The position numbers and the translations under genes were made by a program. Of a DNA stretch of 10,001 bases, positions 1-7,164 are shown one piece after another (the stretch's first letter is position 1; the number at the start of each line of letters is the position of its first letter). The notes beneath the pieces were generated by a model that was not told the origin of the DNA, made no database searches, and saw only the letters and a program-made list of their open reading frames with translations. The stretch comes from Candidatus Pacearchaeota archaeon. GTDB lineage: Archaea; Nanobdellota; Nanobdellia; Pacearchaeales; GW2011-AR1. The stretch covers positions 1-10,001 of the forward strand of contig JAUYJY010000020.1 of assembly GCA_030699205.1 (NCBI GenBank). Reading direction: 5' to 3'.

Positions 1-140
1 AGCGGAAGAACAAAAAACTGTTCAAAATATGGACAATTCTGTTGATTAGCACAATTGTTTTCAGAATTGTACAGATAGAGAATTCTGGACAAATAGTGTT
101 CCAATTATCAGAATTATCTATATTTTGTCTTCTGCTATAT
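1..140 (+). repeat. Interspersed repeat, copy A (right three-quarters; left end outside window)
   Basis: This stretch is identical to 8227-8366 at all but two positions (4 and 133). It holds the right part of a roughly 187 bp unit whose left 47 bases are seen in copies B and C. The ends form an imperfect inverted repeat: AGCGGAAGAACAAAA at 1-15 faces TTTTGTCTTCTGCT at 123-136. Inside lie two further inverted pairs, ACAATTCTG (33-41) with CAGAATTGT (62-70) and AATTCTG (81-87) with CAGAATT (109-115), so a single strand could fold into an outer stem with two inner hairpins. It starts 21 bases past the stop codon of the 162-827 gene, so it could also end that transcript. The window opens exactly at an internal repeat boundary, which may mark an assembly edge. 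Confidence 0.93.
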
Positions 141-161
141 ATTTTATTTTGCTGTAAGCCC

Positions 162-827
162 CTAATAAGAATATTTTTTTAAAATCCAAAACATAAGAAC
201 AACCACAACAACAACAATTAGTGTAATTAAAATCGCACCTATATTTCCATAATTCAACCCGTCTTCAGAAACAAAAAATCCCGTAATTCCACTCCTGCTC
301 TTTTCTTGAAAATCCAACCCATTACCATCCGAAGAATATTTGTCATCCCCATTTAAGTCTCCCTCATTATTTTCATCAACAACGCTTCCGGTCACCGAAC
401 CATCCAACCCACCAAAAACCCCTCCAGAACCTCCACCGCCAGAACCAGAAGAACCCCCGCCACCAGAACCACCAGAACCAGAAGAACCTCCACCGCCAGA
501 ACCTCCTGGAGTTGAAGCAGGAATTGCAACTTCAACAAGATTAGAATAATCACTAATCCCATTAGAATTATAAGAATAAACTCTATAATTATAAATCATC
601 GACGGCTCAACACTTGTATCCGTATACTGCACTATGTTTGCACCAACTTCTGCAAAATATAAAAAACTACCCAAACCAACAGCCCTCTCAATATAAAATC
701 CAACTTCATCTTCAGAATTATCAATCCAAGTCAGAGCAATAGAACTCTCTGCAATAACTAAATCAACAAGATTAGAAAAAATAAAACTAAAAATTAAAAA
801 CACAAATAAAATTTTTTTAAATCCCAT
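162..827 (-). CDS. Exported FN3-domain protein with Gly/Ser linker and C-terminal membrane anchor
   Basis: The 221-residue protein has a signal peptide (1-26, ending VIA). One fibronectin type III-like domain follows (about 29-102, with W34, the IER strand at 46-48 and the YNYRVYSYN strand at 79-87), then a Gly/Ser-only linker (about 108-142) and an acidic stretch. The motif GITGFF (180-185) precedes a membrane helix (about 195-216) and a short basic tail. The FN3 domain should therefore face outside on a flexible stalk. The domain begins at strand B: only about eight residues separate the predicted cleavage site from W34, so strand A is missing. The start lies four bases after the stop of the 832-3540 gene and no Shine-Dalgarno sequence is visible, which suggests translational coupling. 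It is a paralogue of the 6155-6994 product, sharing GITGFFxSExGLNYxNIGAI at the C-terminus. Its ligand is unknown. Confidence 0.9.
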   Translation of the reverse strand: MGFKKILFVFLIFSFIFSNLVDLVIAESSIALTWIDNSEDEVGFYIERAVGLGSFLYFAEVGANIVQYTDTSVEPSMIYNYRVYSYNSNGISDYSNLVEVAIPASTPGGSGGGGSSGSGGSGGGGSSGSGGGGSGGVFGGLDGSVTGSVVDENNEGDLNGDDKYSSDGNGLDFQEKSRSGITGFFVSEDGLNYGNIGAILITLIVVVVVVLMFWILKKYSY

Positions 828-831
828 TTTA

Positions 832-3540
832 TTAATTTAAATTCAAAACAGCTTGTAAATTTGAAGGTGCATTCGGTGGCAATCCCGTAACTCTTGGAGC
901 TAAAGCAAATCTCGGATCGTGATTATAAGTATCTCCAAAAGTATACCCTCCCTGTTCTGCTTGAGCCCTCCACCAATTATACGCATACGGATATTGATTA
1001 TAAATTCTAGATAATGCTGCAAGACTTATTGAATAATAACTATTAGAATCATAAGGCAAACTATCGCAGGCAGCCCCTCCAACCTGTGGACAAGGATTTG
1101 CCAAATAAGAAGCTGTAAAAGCATTCATTACCTCTTGAGAAGTTGTATAAAAATCTCCATTACTGTCTGTAGTTCCCTGCCTATACGTCGCCAAAACAAA
1201 AGGAGAAGGCACATAATTAGAATCATTCGGATTTATAGAGCCAGTAAAATGCCATCTAACATATTCTGAAGAAAATTCTAAAAGATTGGCTGTGGGATAT
1301 CCCAAATCTTGTAATTTCCCAAAAATATTTATCAACCTCATAATCATCCAAGGAGAACCGCATTTACTTGCACTACTAGCACTAGACCCTGCCGGTTGTG
1401 CTGGCCCAAGACACAAGTCTCCTGAACCTGGAAGCCAATAATACAACGGCGAAGGAGCAGGAGGAGATCCATAAGAACTTGGTGCATAACCTTGCGCCGT
1501 GTAAAGCAATCTTCCAAAAGTCCACATATCTTGATTCCATTGAGTATTTGAAATTTCTGGCTCATCCGCCAATGGAATATTTTGCATCCCCATCCAAGTA
1601 ACTATCACATCCATCATAGACAAATCTAAAAATTCTTTTTCAGGAGTTCCATCCTCTGCAAGAATTGCCGCATAAACTCGAACACCTGCAGGAACTGCTT
1701 GATACCTTTCCCCATTAAAAATTGTCAACGCACTTCCAATTCCCCCACTCTGTGCAGCGTTTGGCCCTCGGGGACTCGAATGCCCTAAAAACCCATATCC
1801 TGCCCAAAACCTTAATTCTTCTTGCGCAAAAAAATCTCCCGTTAATATATAAGAAATTGTAAATGGATTATACAGATGACCCATGCTCATTTCCCAATCA
1901 GAATCTTCAGAACTCTTCTTCCCCCTTGTAAATCTCCCCACAGGATCTATTTTATCTTCTTCAGAAGTTGAAGACGAAACTAAATCAACATAATTTGCAG
2001 TAGGTCTTCCGACCTGCGTAACAAACTTTCCTATTGCAGGTTCAGTTCCCAAAGCTCCTGTACTTGCATCCCTTCCAAAAACCTTGCTACCATCCCCTTC
2101 CCTATAATGTGCAGGCCATGCAGCTGCTTGCTCTGCCTGACTTCTTGTAACTTCCTGCATTCTAGTATCCGCGGTAAATAACCACAAAACATCCCATAAT
2201 GGAAGCTGACTTAACTCTGGTCTAGCACCCCCAGACCCCATTCTTGTTGTATGCCAAATTCCCAAATCATTTATGTTTTTATTCGCATTTAACCAATCAG
2301 AATAAATTCCAGCCACTACACTTTCTTCAACTTGAACTTCAGAATCATAATTATCTACAAGCCCAGTTTGAGCAAGATATTCTTTATTATGCCAGATTCC
2401 TATTTTCCCCGGACTCTCTCCCTGCCAAAACTCCCTCATCCATCTAGAAGCAACATGTTGCATTATCCCCGCCTGTGAATAAACTTCCTGCAATGAACTC
2501 CCAATCTTCAAACTTAAATCATAATCTAAATCCTGTAATGCTTCTGTATTTGATATTTCTCCAACAAACTCAACATTCACCCTATTTATTGATGGCCAAA
2601 ATGTTATAATATATATTGGCCTAAAAGACCTATACCTATCATCTGCAGGAAGATTCAAATTTTCCCATTGTGTAGATGTAATATAATGGTCTTTCCCAAC
2701 AGAAACCGCACCCAATCCCCCCGGCTGATTTCTTAAAACCGTTATCTTACTATTCCATGTATCAATTGAAATCACCTTAACTAATTCATCATCTAAATTT
2801 AAAACATCATTAACATTTATCCAACTAACATCTTGCACACTAATTATCGTATCACTTGCGGAAATACTACTTGTAAGCCTTGTTCCTTCCTGTTTCCATC
2901 CCAAATCATAAATCCTACTTGCAGAATGATCAGCTAAAACAACCGTAGTCGCTACAGGCCCCTCAATCCATACCTTACTAATACTACCCTCCTGCAACAT
3001 TGTCCTCGCTGAAACCTGTTGTGCTGTTCCAGCACTAGGGTTTGTCAATTCAATAATAGCATCAAAACCAAAATTATTTAACATATCACTTACACTAACT
3101 CCTGTAGTTCCAACACTAGATTGATAAGTTGAACTATCAATATTTTCAAAAGTAATTGTCTTAGTTTCATCAGGATTTATCGTAGGTAAGATAAAAGAAA
3201 TCACCGCAAACTTCAAACTTCCATCGTCCCACCGATTTTTAACATCCACTTGAGTTTGAACAAAAACCCCATCAATCAAAACCCTTGGATAAAACCCTTG
3301 AGGAACTTCTCCTTCGATAAAAGCCCTACCAAACTTAATTGGAGAATTTGTCAAAGCAGTCACCTCCTCATTATGTAATGTCATTAAATTAATAGAATCC
3401 TCACCACCTCCAGAACCTCCAGAAATCTGATACCCTGTAATCCCCCCATCATGAAAGAAACCAATTAACCCCACAGCTAAAACAGACAAAGCAATTATTC
3501 CTAAAAATATAGCTATTTTCCTGTTTTCTTTATCGTCCAT
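832..3540 (-). CDS. Large exported protein resembling PcRGLX-type (rhamnogalacturonan lyase-like) enzymes
   Basis: With the start used here the protein has 902 residues. An N-terminal membrane helix or uncleaved signal (9-27) is followed by GITGY (33-37) and a short Gly-rich spacer. Residues from about 66 onward, with VDVKNRWDDGSLKFAV (98-113), resemble the N-terminal RIFT-barrel domain of exo-rhamnogalacturonan lyase-like proteins. A beta module (about 222-286, DTIISVQDVSWINVNDVLNL) of the kind found in phage tail and secreted proteins appears inserted in it. The remaining 600 residues are rich in aromatic residues and look helical, as in an (alpha/alpha) toroid, but I cannot name catalytic residues. 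Cysteines occur only late, consistent with extracellular disulfides. The last residues, APSNLQAVLNLN, look like strand A of an FN3 domain that is not continued. An upstream TTG at 3552 would add four residues, but it overlaps the ribosome binding site, so ATG at 3540 is preferred. Lyase activity is inference from weak resemblance. Confidence 0.85.
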   Translation of the reverse strand: MDDKENRKIAIFLGIIALSVLAVGLIGFFHDGGITGYQISGGSGGGEDSINLMTLHNEEVTALTNSPIKFGRAFIEGEVPQGFYPRVLIDGVFVQTQVDVKNRWDDGSLKFAVISFILPTINPDETKTITFENIDSSTYQSSVGTTGVSVSDMLNNFGFDAIIELTNPSAGTAQQVSARTMLQEGSISKVWIEGPVATTVVLADHSASRIYDLGWKQEGTRLTSSISASDTIISVQDVSWINVNDVLNLDDELVKVISIDTWNSKITVLRNQPGGLGAVSVGKDHYITSTQWENLNLPADDRYRSFRPIYIITFWPSINRVNVEFVGEISNTEALQDLDYDLSLKIGSSLQEVYSQAGIMQHVASRWMREFWQGESPGKIGIWHNKEYLAQTGLVDNYDSEVQVEESVVAGIYSDWLNANKNINDLGIWHTTRMGSGGARPELSQLPLWDVLWLFTADTRMQEVTRSQAEQAAAWPAHYREGDGSKVFGRDASTGALGTEPAIGKFVTQVGRPTANYVDLVSSSTSEEDKIDPVGRFTRGKKSSEDSDWEMSMGHLYNPFTISYILTGDFFAQEELRFWAGYGFLGHSSPRGPNAAQSGGIGSALTIFNGERYQAVPAGVRVYAAILAEDGTPEKEFLDLSMMDVIVTWMGMQNIPLADEPEISNTQWNQDMWTFGRLLYTAQGYAPSSYGSPPAPSPLYYWLPGSGDLCLGPAQPAGSSASSASKCGSPWMIMRLINIFGKLQDLGYPTANLLEFSSEYVRWHFTGSINPNDSNYVPSPFVLATYRQGTTDSNGDFYTTSQEVMNAFTASYLANPCPQVGGAACDSLPYDSNSYYSISLAALSRIYNQYPYAYNWWRAQAEQGGYTFGDTYNHDPRFALAPRVTGLPPNAPSNLQAVLNLN

Positions 3541-3631
3541 TTTTCCCTCCAATTTCCAAAAATGGGAGATTAGAAAATTTCCTGTTTTCTTTATCGTCTA
3601 TTTTTATCGTCCTGTTTTCTCCACTTTCCAT
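3530..3631 (-). other. Possible upstream ORF overlapping the start of the large gene
   Basis: Reading from ATG 3631-3629 gives 33 codons (MESGENRTIKIDDKENRKFS and on) ending at TAA 3532-3530, 11 bases inside the 832-3540 gene and in another frame. It contains the duplicated DDKENRK segment in the same frame as the real gene start. It could couple or damp translation of the downstream gene, or be a by-product of the duplication. No well-placed Shine-Dalgarno precedes it: AGAGG abuts the ATG directly. Confidence 0.25.
3546..3550 (-). promoter_or_regulatory. Shine-Dalgarno site deciding the start of the 832-3540 gene
   Basis: On the minus strand GGAGG lies five bases before ATG (3538-3540). The alternative in-frame TTG (3550-3552) overlaps this GGAGG and so cannot be served by it. 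This supports the shorter protein. Confidence 0.75.
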
Positions 3632-3634
3632 CCT

Positions 3635-3642
3635 CTTTATAA
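3635..3642 (-). promoter_or_regulatory. Candidate TATA box for the 832-3540 / 162-827 transcript
   Basis: TTATAAAG on the minus strand lies in the 216-base gap upstream of the large gene. Transcription from it would begin near 3612, giving a leader that includes the GGAGG site and the duplicated start segments. A second AT-rich candidate (TATAATTAA, near 3674-3682) lies further upstream. Nothing else was recognised between 3643 and 3768. Confidence 0.35.
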
Positions 3643-3768
3643 CCTTCACAAAAAATAAAACAAACAGCTTTTTAATTATATCCTATTTCAAAACACTACA
3701 TCAATAACAAAATCAAAACTTACATTCCTATTCTTCCTCAAGATTTATTTATGCAATTTCCTTAATTT

Positions 3769-6129
3769 TCAATTCACAACAGCCATAAAATTAGTGGGCC
3801 TTCCACCGGGACAAGAAACACTTTGTGTGCAAGAATTATCTTCGCAATCCGTTCCAGCACCTTCTGTAAGACCATCATCATCACAATCATTATCCAATTC
3901 ATCATAACATGTCAACTCAGAAACTTCATAAACCGAAATTCCCGAATAATCACATTCAAGCCATCCAGAAACTCCTCCGCATGCCTTAACACTTCCCTCG
4001 CAAACTCCTAACTGATTATTACACAAAGGTGCATTCAATCCATTGTCTACAAAACCATCACAATTATTATCCAATCCATCACACACCTCCACCCCATAAC
4101 TCGCAGGATAATTACAAATCCAATTTCCATTGACACACTCTGCCTGCACTCCGGAACATACTCCCGCACTTAAACAATTTCCTGCCCCAGTACATTGTGT
4201 GTTTTGTTGATCAAGCCATATAGTGTGCAGCGCAACTACACCTTCCAAAGCGACATGAGTCAATTCAAGATGCTGTTCCGTACAGAAATAATTAGTGCTG
4301 CAAGATGAAGTAAACACTCCATTTGATATGCCTTCAAAACCATTCGGCTCTGCCCTATCAACGGAATTCGGCCAAAAGTTTCCGTAATGAGCTATCTGAC
4401 CATTCCCTTCCTCAACAAAACCTCCTTGAATATCTCCATCAATAGCCCTCATATCAAGAGAATTCATTCCCTCTCTAAAATAATGCATCTTCAAAGCAGT
4501 TTTTATCATCTCTTCTTCTTCTGAAGGAAAATTCTCCGCAATTCTTGCATAAAAATTCATCATTGGAACCATTAAATGATTATTCGTCTGCTCTACAATA
4601 TCCGGAGAAGCTATGCTCTCCAATCCAAAATAAGCAATCTTATCATTTGATTCAGAAACTAAAAAAGTTCCGGAAGGAGCCCCAACACCTGATGGATAAA
4701 CAGCCTGAGGATAAAGACCAAAAACATTTTCCATATTTCCTCCTGGTTGGAATCTTTTTACAGATTCCCAATTCTGTAATATCAAAGGCTCCAAATCATT
4801 TACAAACCACGCAGCATTTGTTTGACCATTCTGAACGGCATAATCATACAAATCAATCAATGCCTGATCAAAAACATTATACCTTTGATGAGTACATCTT
4901 GTGTTTGCAAGCCAATTTGCTTTCATGCAAGTTACATCATTTCCATTTCCCGTCCTCAAAAGCTGTTTCAATTCAGACAATCTTGCAATAGCATCATTAA
5001 TATAACTCCCCGACATTCCTGTTGGATAATCCTGCCCAGATAAAGCCATCGCAGCAGAACCCCTCAACTGGCTTATTTTATATTCCTGTCCTAAAGTATT
5101 CTCAGGATTGCTTCCTGAATTAGGCCAATTACTTGCACCCCAAGAATTATACCTATACAATGCCTTCGCCTTCTCATATAATTCTGTTGCCGTAGAAGGG
5201 TCATCATTTTCTATAGACATCGCAAAATGCATGGCACCTGCAATTGTACCTCCCTTCTTCCTAAACCCTGCAAGACCATCTATCGGCACCTCATCATTTA
5301 ATCCATGCAAGGACAAACTATTTGTATTAATGATAGAAGTTATATTCCCTTCATCACTCTGCTCTGGAATAACCGCATCCCTCAATAAATTTCTATAACC
5401 TTTTGCAATCTCTCCAAATTCAGCATATCTTGCCGGCTCAATAGATAAATAATCAGTATTCTCCAAATCTTTTTTCGCATTTCCTAAACCTGCTCCGACT
5501 TCGGGAGCAGCCCAAACATATAACCTAAAATCAGTTCCATCTGGATGGCCCCCCCTTTCAAAATCCCTAAAAACGTTCTGTGTAAGACCTGTACTAGTCT
5601 GAAATGTTCCAGTATGAGGTATCCAATTAAAAACTGCATTGGGAGACTCTCTTTCAGTATGCGTAAACCAATCAATCCTTGTATTTATATCATTCAAAAG
5701 TCCATCGTCGGAAACTTTAATGCTCCGGCTATTTGAACCATAATTAATAACGTAGGTAATTCCAGGAGTCAAAACAACCCCCGGATCCCCCTCAAAATAA
5801 AACAAGTCGCTTCCAAAATGCCCCGGATCGTTTTGCAATTTATTCAAAGTTATTGGATAGCTCTGACCATTCCCATCAATTGTCGCACTAATACTATCCT
5901 GCAAAGTATTTGGATCCTTAATTATTATAGGCAAAAACTGGCTCCCATCATCAAGAATGTAATCTAAATATTCAACATGGGGAGTCATTATTTCCGCAGA
6001 AGACTGCAAAAAAATAATTCCCCCCTCGTCAAAAATTCCATACCCTGTAATTCCCCTTGCATTCGCAAAAACCATCAAAATTGAAACAACCATCAAAACA
6101 ATCAAAACTGAAGCAACTCTCTTTTCCAT
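3769..6129 (-). CDS. Large exported protein with MopE-type metal-binding motifs and an FN3 strand-A-like tail
   Basis: The 786-residue protein has an N-terminal hydrophobic segment (about 5-22) ending in ANA at 22-24, a plausible signal peptidase site, with GITGY at 26-30 near the new N-terminus. A beta-rich region (about 30-150) precedes a long helical, Trp/Tyr/His-rich region (about 150-640) that suggests an (alpha/alpha) toroid such as those of glycan-active enzymes; I do not recognise the family. The Cys-rich tail (646-776) contains two MopE-type motifs, VCDGLDNNCDGFVDN near 683-697 and ELDNDCDDDG near 745-754. These resemble the putative metal-binding repeats of Myxococcus-like secreted proteins. 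The protein stops at RPTNFMAVVN, which looks like the first strand of an FN3 domain. GAGGT at 6137-6141 lies seven bases before ATG. It follows the 6155-6994 gene by 25 bases and is probably co-transcribed with it. Confidence 0.85.
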   Translation of the reverse strand: MEKRVASVLIVLMVVSILMVFANARGITGYGIFDEGGIIFLQSSAEIMTPHVEYLDYILDDGSQFLPIIIKDPNTLQDSISATIDGNGQSYPITLNKLQNDPGHFGSDLFYFEGDPGVVLTPGITYVINYGSNSRSIKVSDDGLLNDINTRIDWFTHTERESPNAVFNWIPHTGTFQTSTGLTQNVFRDFERGGHPDGTDFRLYVWAAPEVGAGLGNAKKDLENTDYLSIEPARYAEFGEIAKGYRNLLRDAVIPEQSDEGNITSIINTNSLSLHGLNDEVPIDGLAGFRKKGGTIAGAMHFAMSIENDDPSTATELYEKAKALYRYNSWGASNWPNSGSNPENTLGQEYKISQLRGSAAMALSGQDYPTGMSGSYINDAIARLSELKQLLRTGNGNDVTCMKANWLANTRCTHQRYNVFDQALIDLYDYAVQNGQTNAAWFVNDLEPLILQNWESVKRFQPGGNMENVFGLYPQAVYPSGVGAPSGTFLVSESNDKIAYFGLESIASPDIVEQTNNHLMVPMMNFYARIAENFPSEEEEMIKTALKMHYFREGMNSLDMRAIDGDIQGGFVEEGNGQIAHYGNFWPNSVDRAEPNGFEGISNGVFTSSCSTNYFCTEQHLELTHVALEGVVALHTIWLDQQNTQCTGAGNCLSAGVCSGVQAECVNGNWICNYPASYGVEVCDGLDNNCDGFVDNGLNAPLCNNQLGVCEGSVKACGGVSGWLECDYSGISVYEVSELTCYDELDNDCDDDGLTEGAGTDCEDNSCTQSVSCPGGRPTNFMAVVN

Positions 6130-6150
6130 TATAAAAACCTCGCAAAAGCA

Positions 6151-6159
6151 ATATTTATA
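6151..6159 (-). promoter_or_regulatory. Possible internal TATA box overlapping a stop codon
   Basis: TATAAATAT on the minus strand overlaps the TAA stop of the 6155-6994 gene and is centred about 26 bases from the start codon at 6129. It could give a leaderless transcript of the 3769-6129 gene. The clear GAGGT site seven bases before that ATG argues instead for translation from a longer message, so the two readings compete. Confidence 0.35.
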
Positions 6160-6994
6160 ATTTGCGAACCTCCTTTTTACCCCTCTTTAAAATCTTAAAG
6201 ATTATAATGACTATTGCAATTAAAAAGATAAATAAAATCGCCCCAATATTAATATAATTAAGTCCTTCTTCCGAAATAAAAAATCCAGTAATCCCTTTTC
6301 TAACTGGTGCGATCTCCTCGCTCTCTTCTTCCCCCAATTCATCTTCAAATTCATTTTCATCCCCAATATTTCCATCAGGAACACTTTGAATTCCCCCTTC
6401 AACAAATCCCTCTATAACTGGTGTAGACGCAACACCTTTAGCACCACCGCCACCACCTCCGCCTCCAGAGCCACCGCCCCCTCCCCCACTTACAGAACCT
6501 CCCGGATTTCCAGGTGGATTGCTTGAATTAGTGCTATTTGTAGTCGGATTTTCTATACAAACACTTATCACACTTCCAGTACATTCCCATCCGGATTCAA
6601 TCTCACAACTTGCAGAACACCCATCTCCCGAAATAACATTCCCATCATCACACTGCTCCCCTGTTTCATTAACTCCATTTCCGCATACAAAATCCAAAAT
6701 AAATACCCATGAAATATTTGAATAACTGCTATTGCTAAAATTATTATACGCATACACCCTATAACTATAATTCGTCAGAGGAATCACATTCAAATCCAAA
6801 TATTCCTCTACCCCTGCAGAAACTGAAGCAATCAAAACAAAATTCCCCAAATCAATCCGCCTTTCAATATTAAATCCATCTTCATCAAAAGAAGTATCAT
6901 TCCATGACAATGTAACAGAACCCTGAGGACTTTGTGCATAAACCACAAATACCATTAAAAAAATAAAAACTAAAAAAAGATACATTTTATTCAT
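6155..6994 (-). CDS. Exported FN3 + DUF4215-type Cys-rich protein with Gly linker and C-terminal membrane anchor
   Basis: The 279-residue protein has a signal peptide (1-20, ending VYA). An FN3-like domain (about 25-98, starting GSVTLSW with W31) comes next, followed by a DUF4215 / Myxococcus disulfide-repeat motif (about 104-147: CGNGVNETGEQCDDGN, then Cys 126, 130 and 138). A Gly-run linker (about 157-182) and an acidic stretch precede GITGFF (234-239), a membrane helix (about 250-268) and a basic tail. It is a paralogue of the 162-827 product with the Cys-rich module added. As there, the FN3 domain lacks strand A: only about ten residues lie between the cleavage site and W31. A TATA-like box 24 bases upstream of ATG and only a weak AGGA suggest a leaderless transcript. 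ATG at 6985 (Met4) is an alternative start. Confidence 0.9.
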   Translation of the reverse strand: MNKMYLFLVFIFLMVFVVYAQSPQGSVTLSWNDTSFDEDGFNIERRIDLGNFVLIASVSAGVEEYLDLNVIPLTNYSYRVYAYNNFSNSSYSNISWVFILDFVCGNGVNETGEQCDDGNVISGDGCSASCEIESGWECTGSVISVCIENPTTNSTNSSNPPGNPGGSVSGGGGGGSGGGGGGGGAKGVASTPVIEGFVEGGIQSVPDGNIGDENEFEDELGEEESEEIAPVRKGITGFFISEEGLNYINIGAILFIFLIAIVIIIFKILKRGKKEVRKL

Positions 6995-7017
6995 AAAATA
7001 ATCCTATATTTCAAATT

Positions 7018-7027
7018 TATTAAGCTT
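7018..7027 (-). promoter_or_regulatory. TATA/BRE-like promoter of the 6155-6994 gene
   Basis: AAGCTTAATA on the minus strand ends 24 bases before ATG (6994), the spacing expected for a leaderless archaeal message. The same ten bases occur on the plus strand upstream of the ATPase gene at 8453-8462, ending 22 bases before its ATG. Confidence 0.5.
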
Positions 7028-7055
7028 TCCCTATTCAAAACCGCCCAAAAATTTC

Positions 7056-7096
7056 AGAACAAAAAACTGTTCAAAATATTTTGTCTTCTGCTATAT
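7056..7096 (+). repeat. Interspersed repeat, copy D (internally deleted)
   Basis: The 41 bases equal copy A positions 7-30 joined directly to 124-140, without mismatch. Both inner hairpins are therefore lost and the outer arms kept. The join falls at a four-base ATAT present on both sides of the missing 93 bases. The left 47-base hairpin segment is absent as well. The copy lies 68 bases past the stop of the peptidase gene and upstream of the 7018-7027 promoter. Confidence 0.85.
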
Positions 7097-7164
7097 CTTT
7101 ATTTATATCATTAAACCAAAATCATATAATTAAACCAAAAACTAAACTTCTACCTTCTTCAAGC

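Larger units (their letters stand above)
3517..3631 (-). repeat. Three degenerate tandem copies of the gene-start sequence
   Basis: The coding start of the 832-3540 gene (3540-3517, encoding MDDKENRK) is repeated at 3601-3578 with 23 of 24 bases identical; the ATG there is ATA. A looser third copy at 3631-3602 begins ATGGAAAGTGGAGAAAACAGG. The copies start 30 and 61 bases apart. They look like a local duplication of the start region in which the third copy kept an ATG and the second lost it. Confidence 0.75.

Noticed and set aside
1..140. Repeat copy A as a canonical integron attC site
   Set aside because: The core motif with GTT followed by purines is absent at both ends, and no integron integrase is in the window. 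Only the end-matching logic is similar.
340..549. A plus-strand frame of 69 codons, very rich in Pro and Glu
   Set aside because: It is the antisense image of the Gly/Ser linker codons of the 162-827 gene, whose signal peptide, FN3 domain and anchor are clearly real.
832..876. The 832-3540 and 162-827 genes as one gene broken by a sequencing frameshift
   Set aside because: The upstream gene ends in two consecutive in-frame stops and the downstream gene begins with a convincing signal peptide, which a simple frameshift would not create.
3552..3552. TTG at 3552 as the start of the large gene
   Set aside because: It overlaps the GGAGG ribosome site that is correctly placed for the ATG at 3540.
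4545..5398. Several plus-strand frames of 73-148 codons opposite the 3769-6129 gene
   Set aside because: They are shadow frames antisense to a well-supported long gene and show no domain, start signal or composition of their own.
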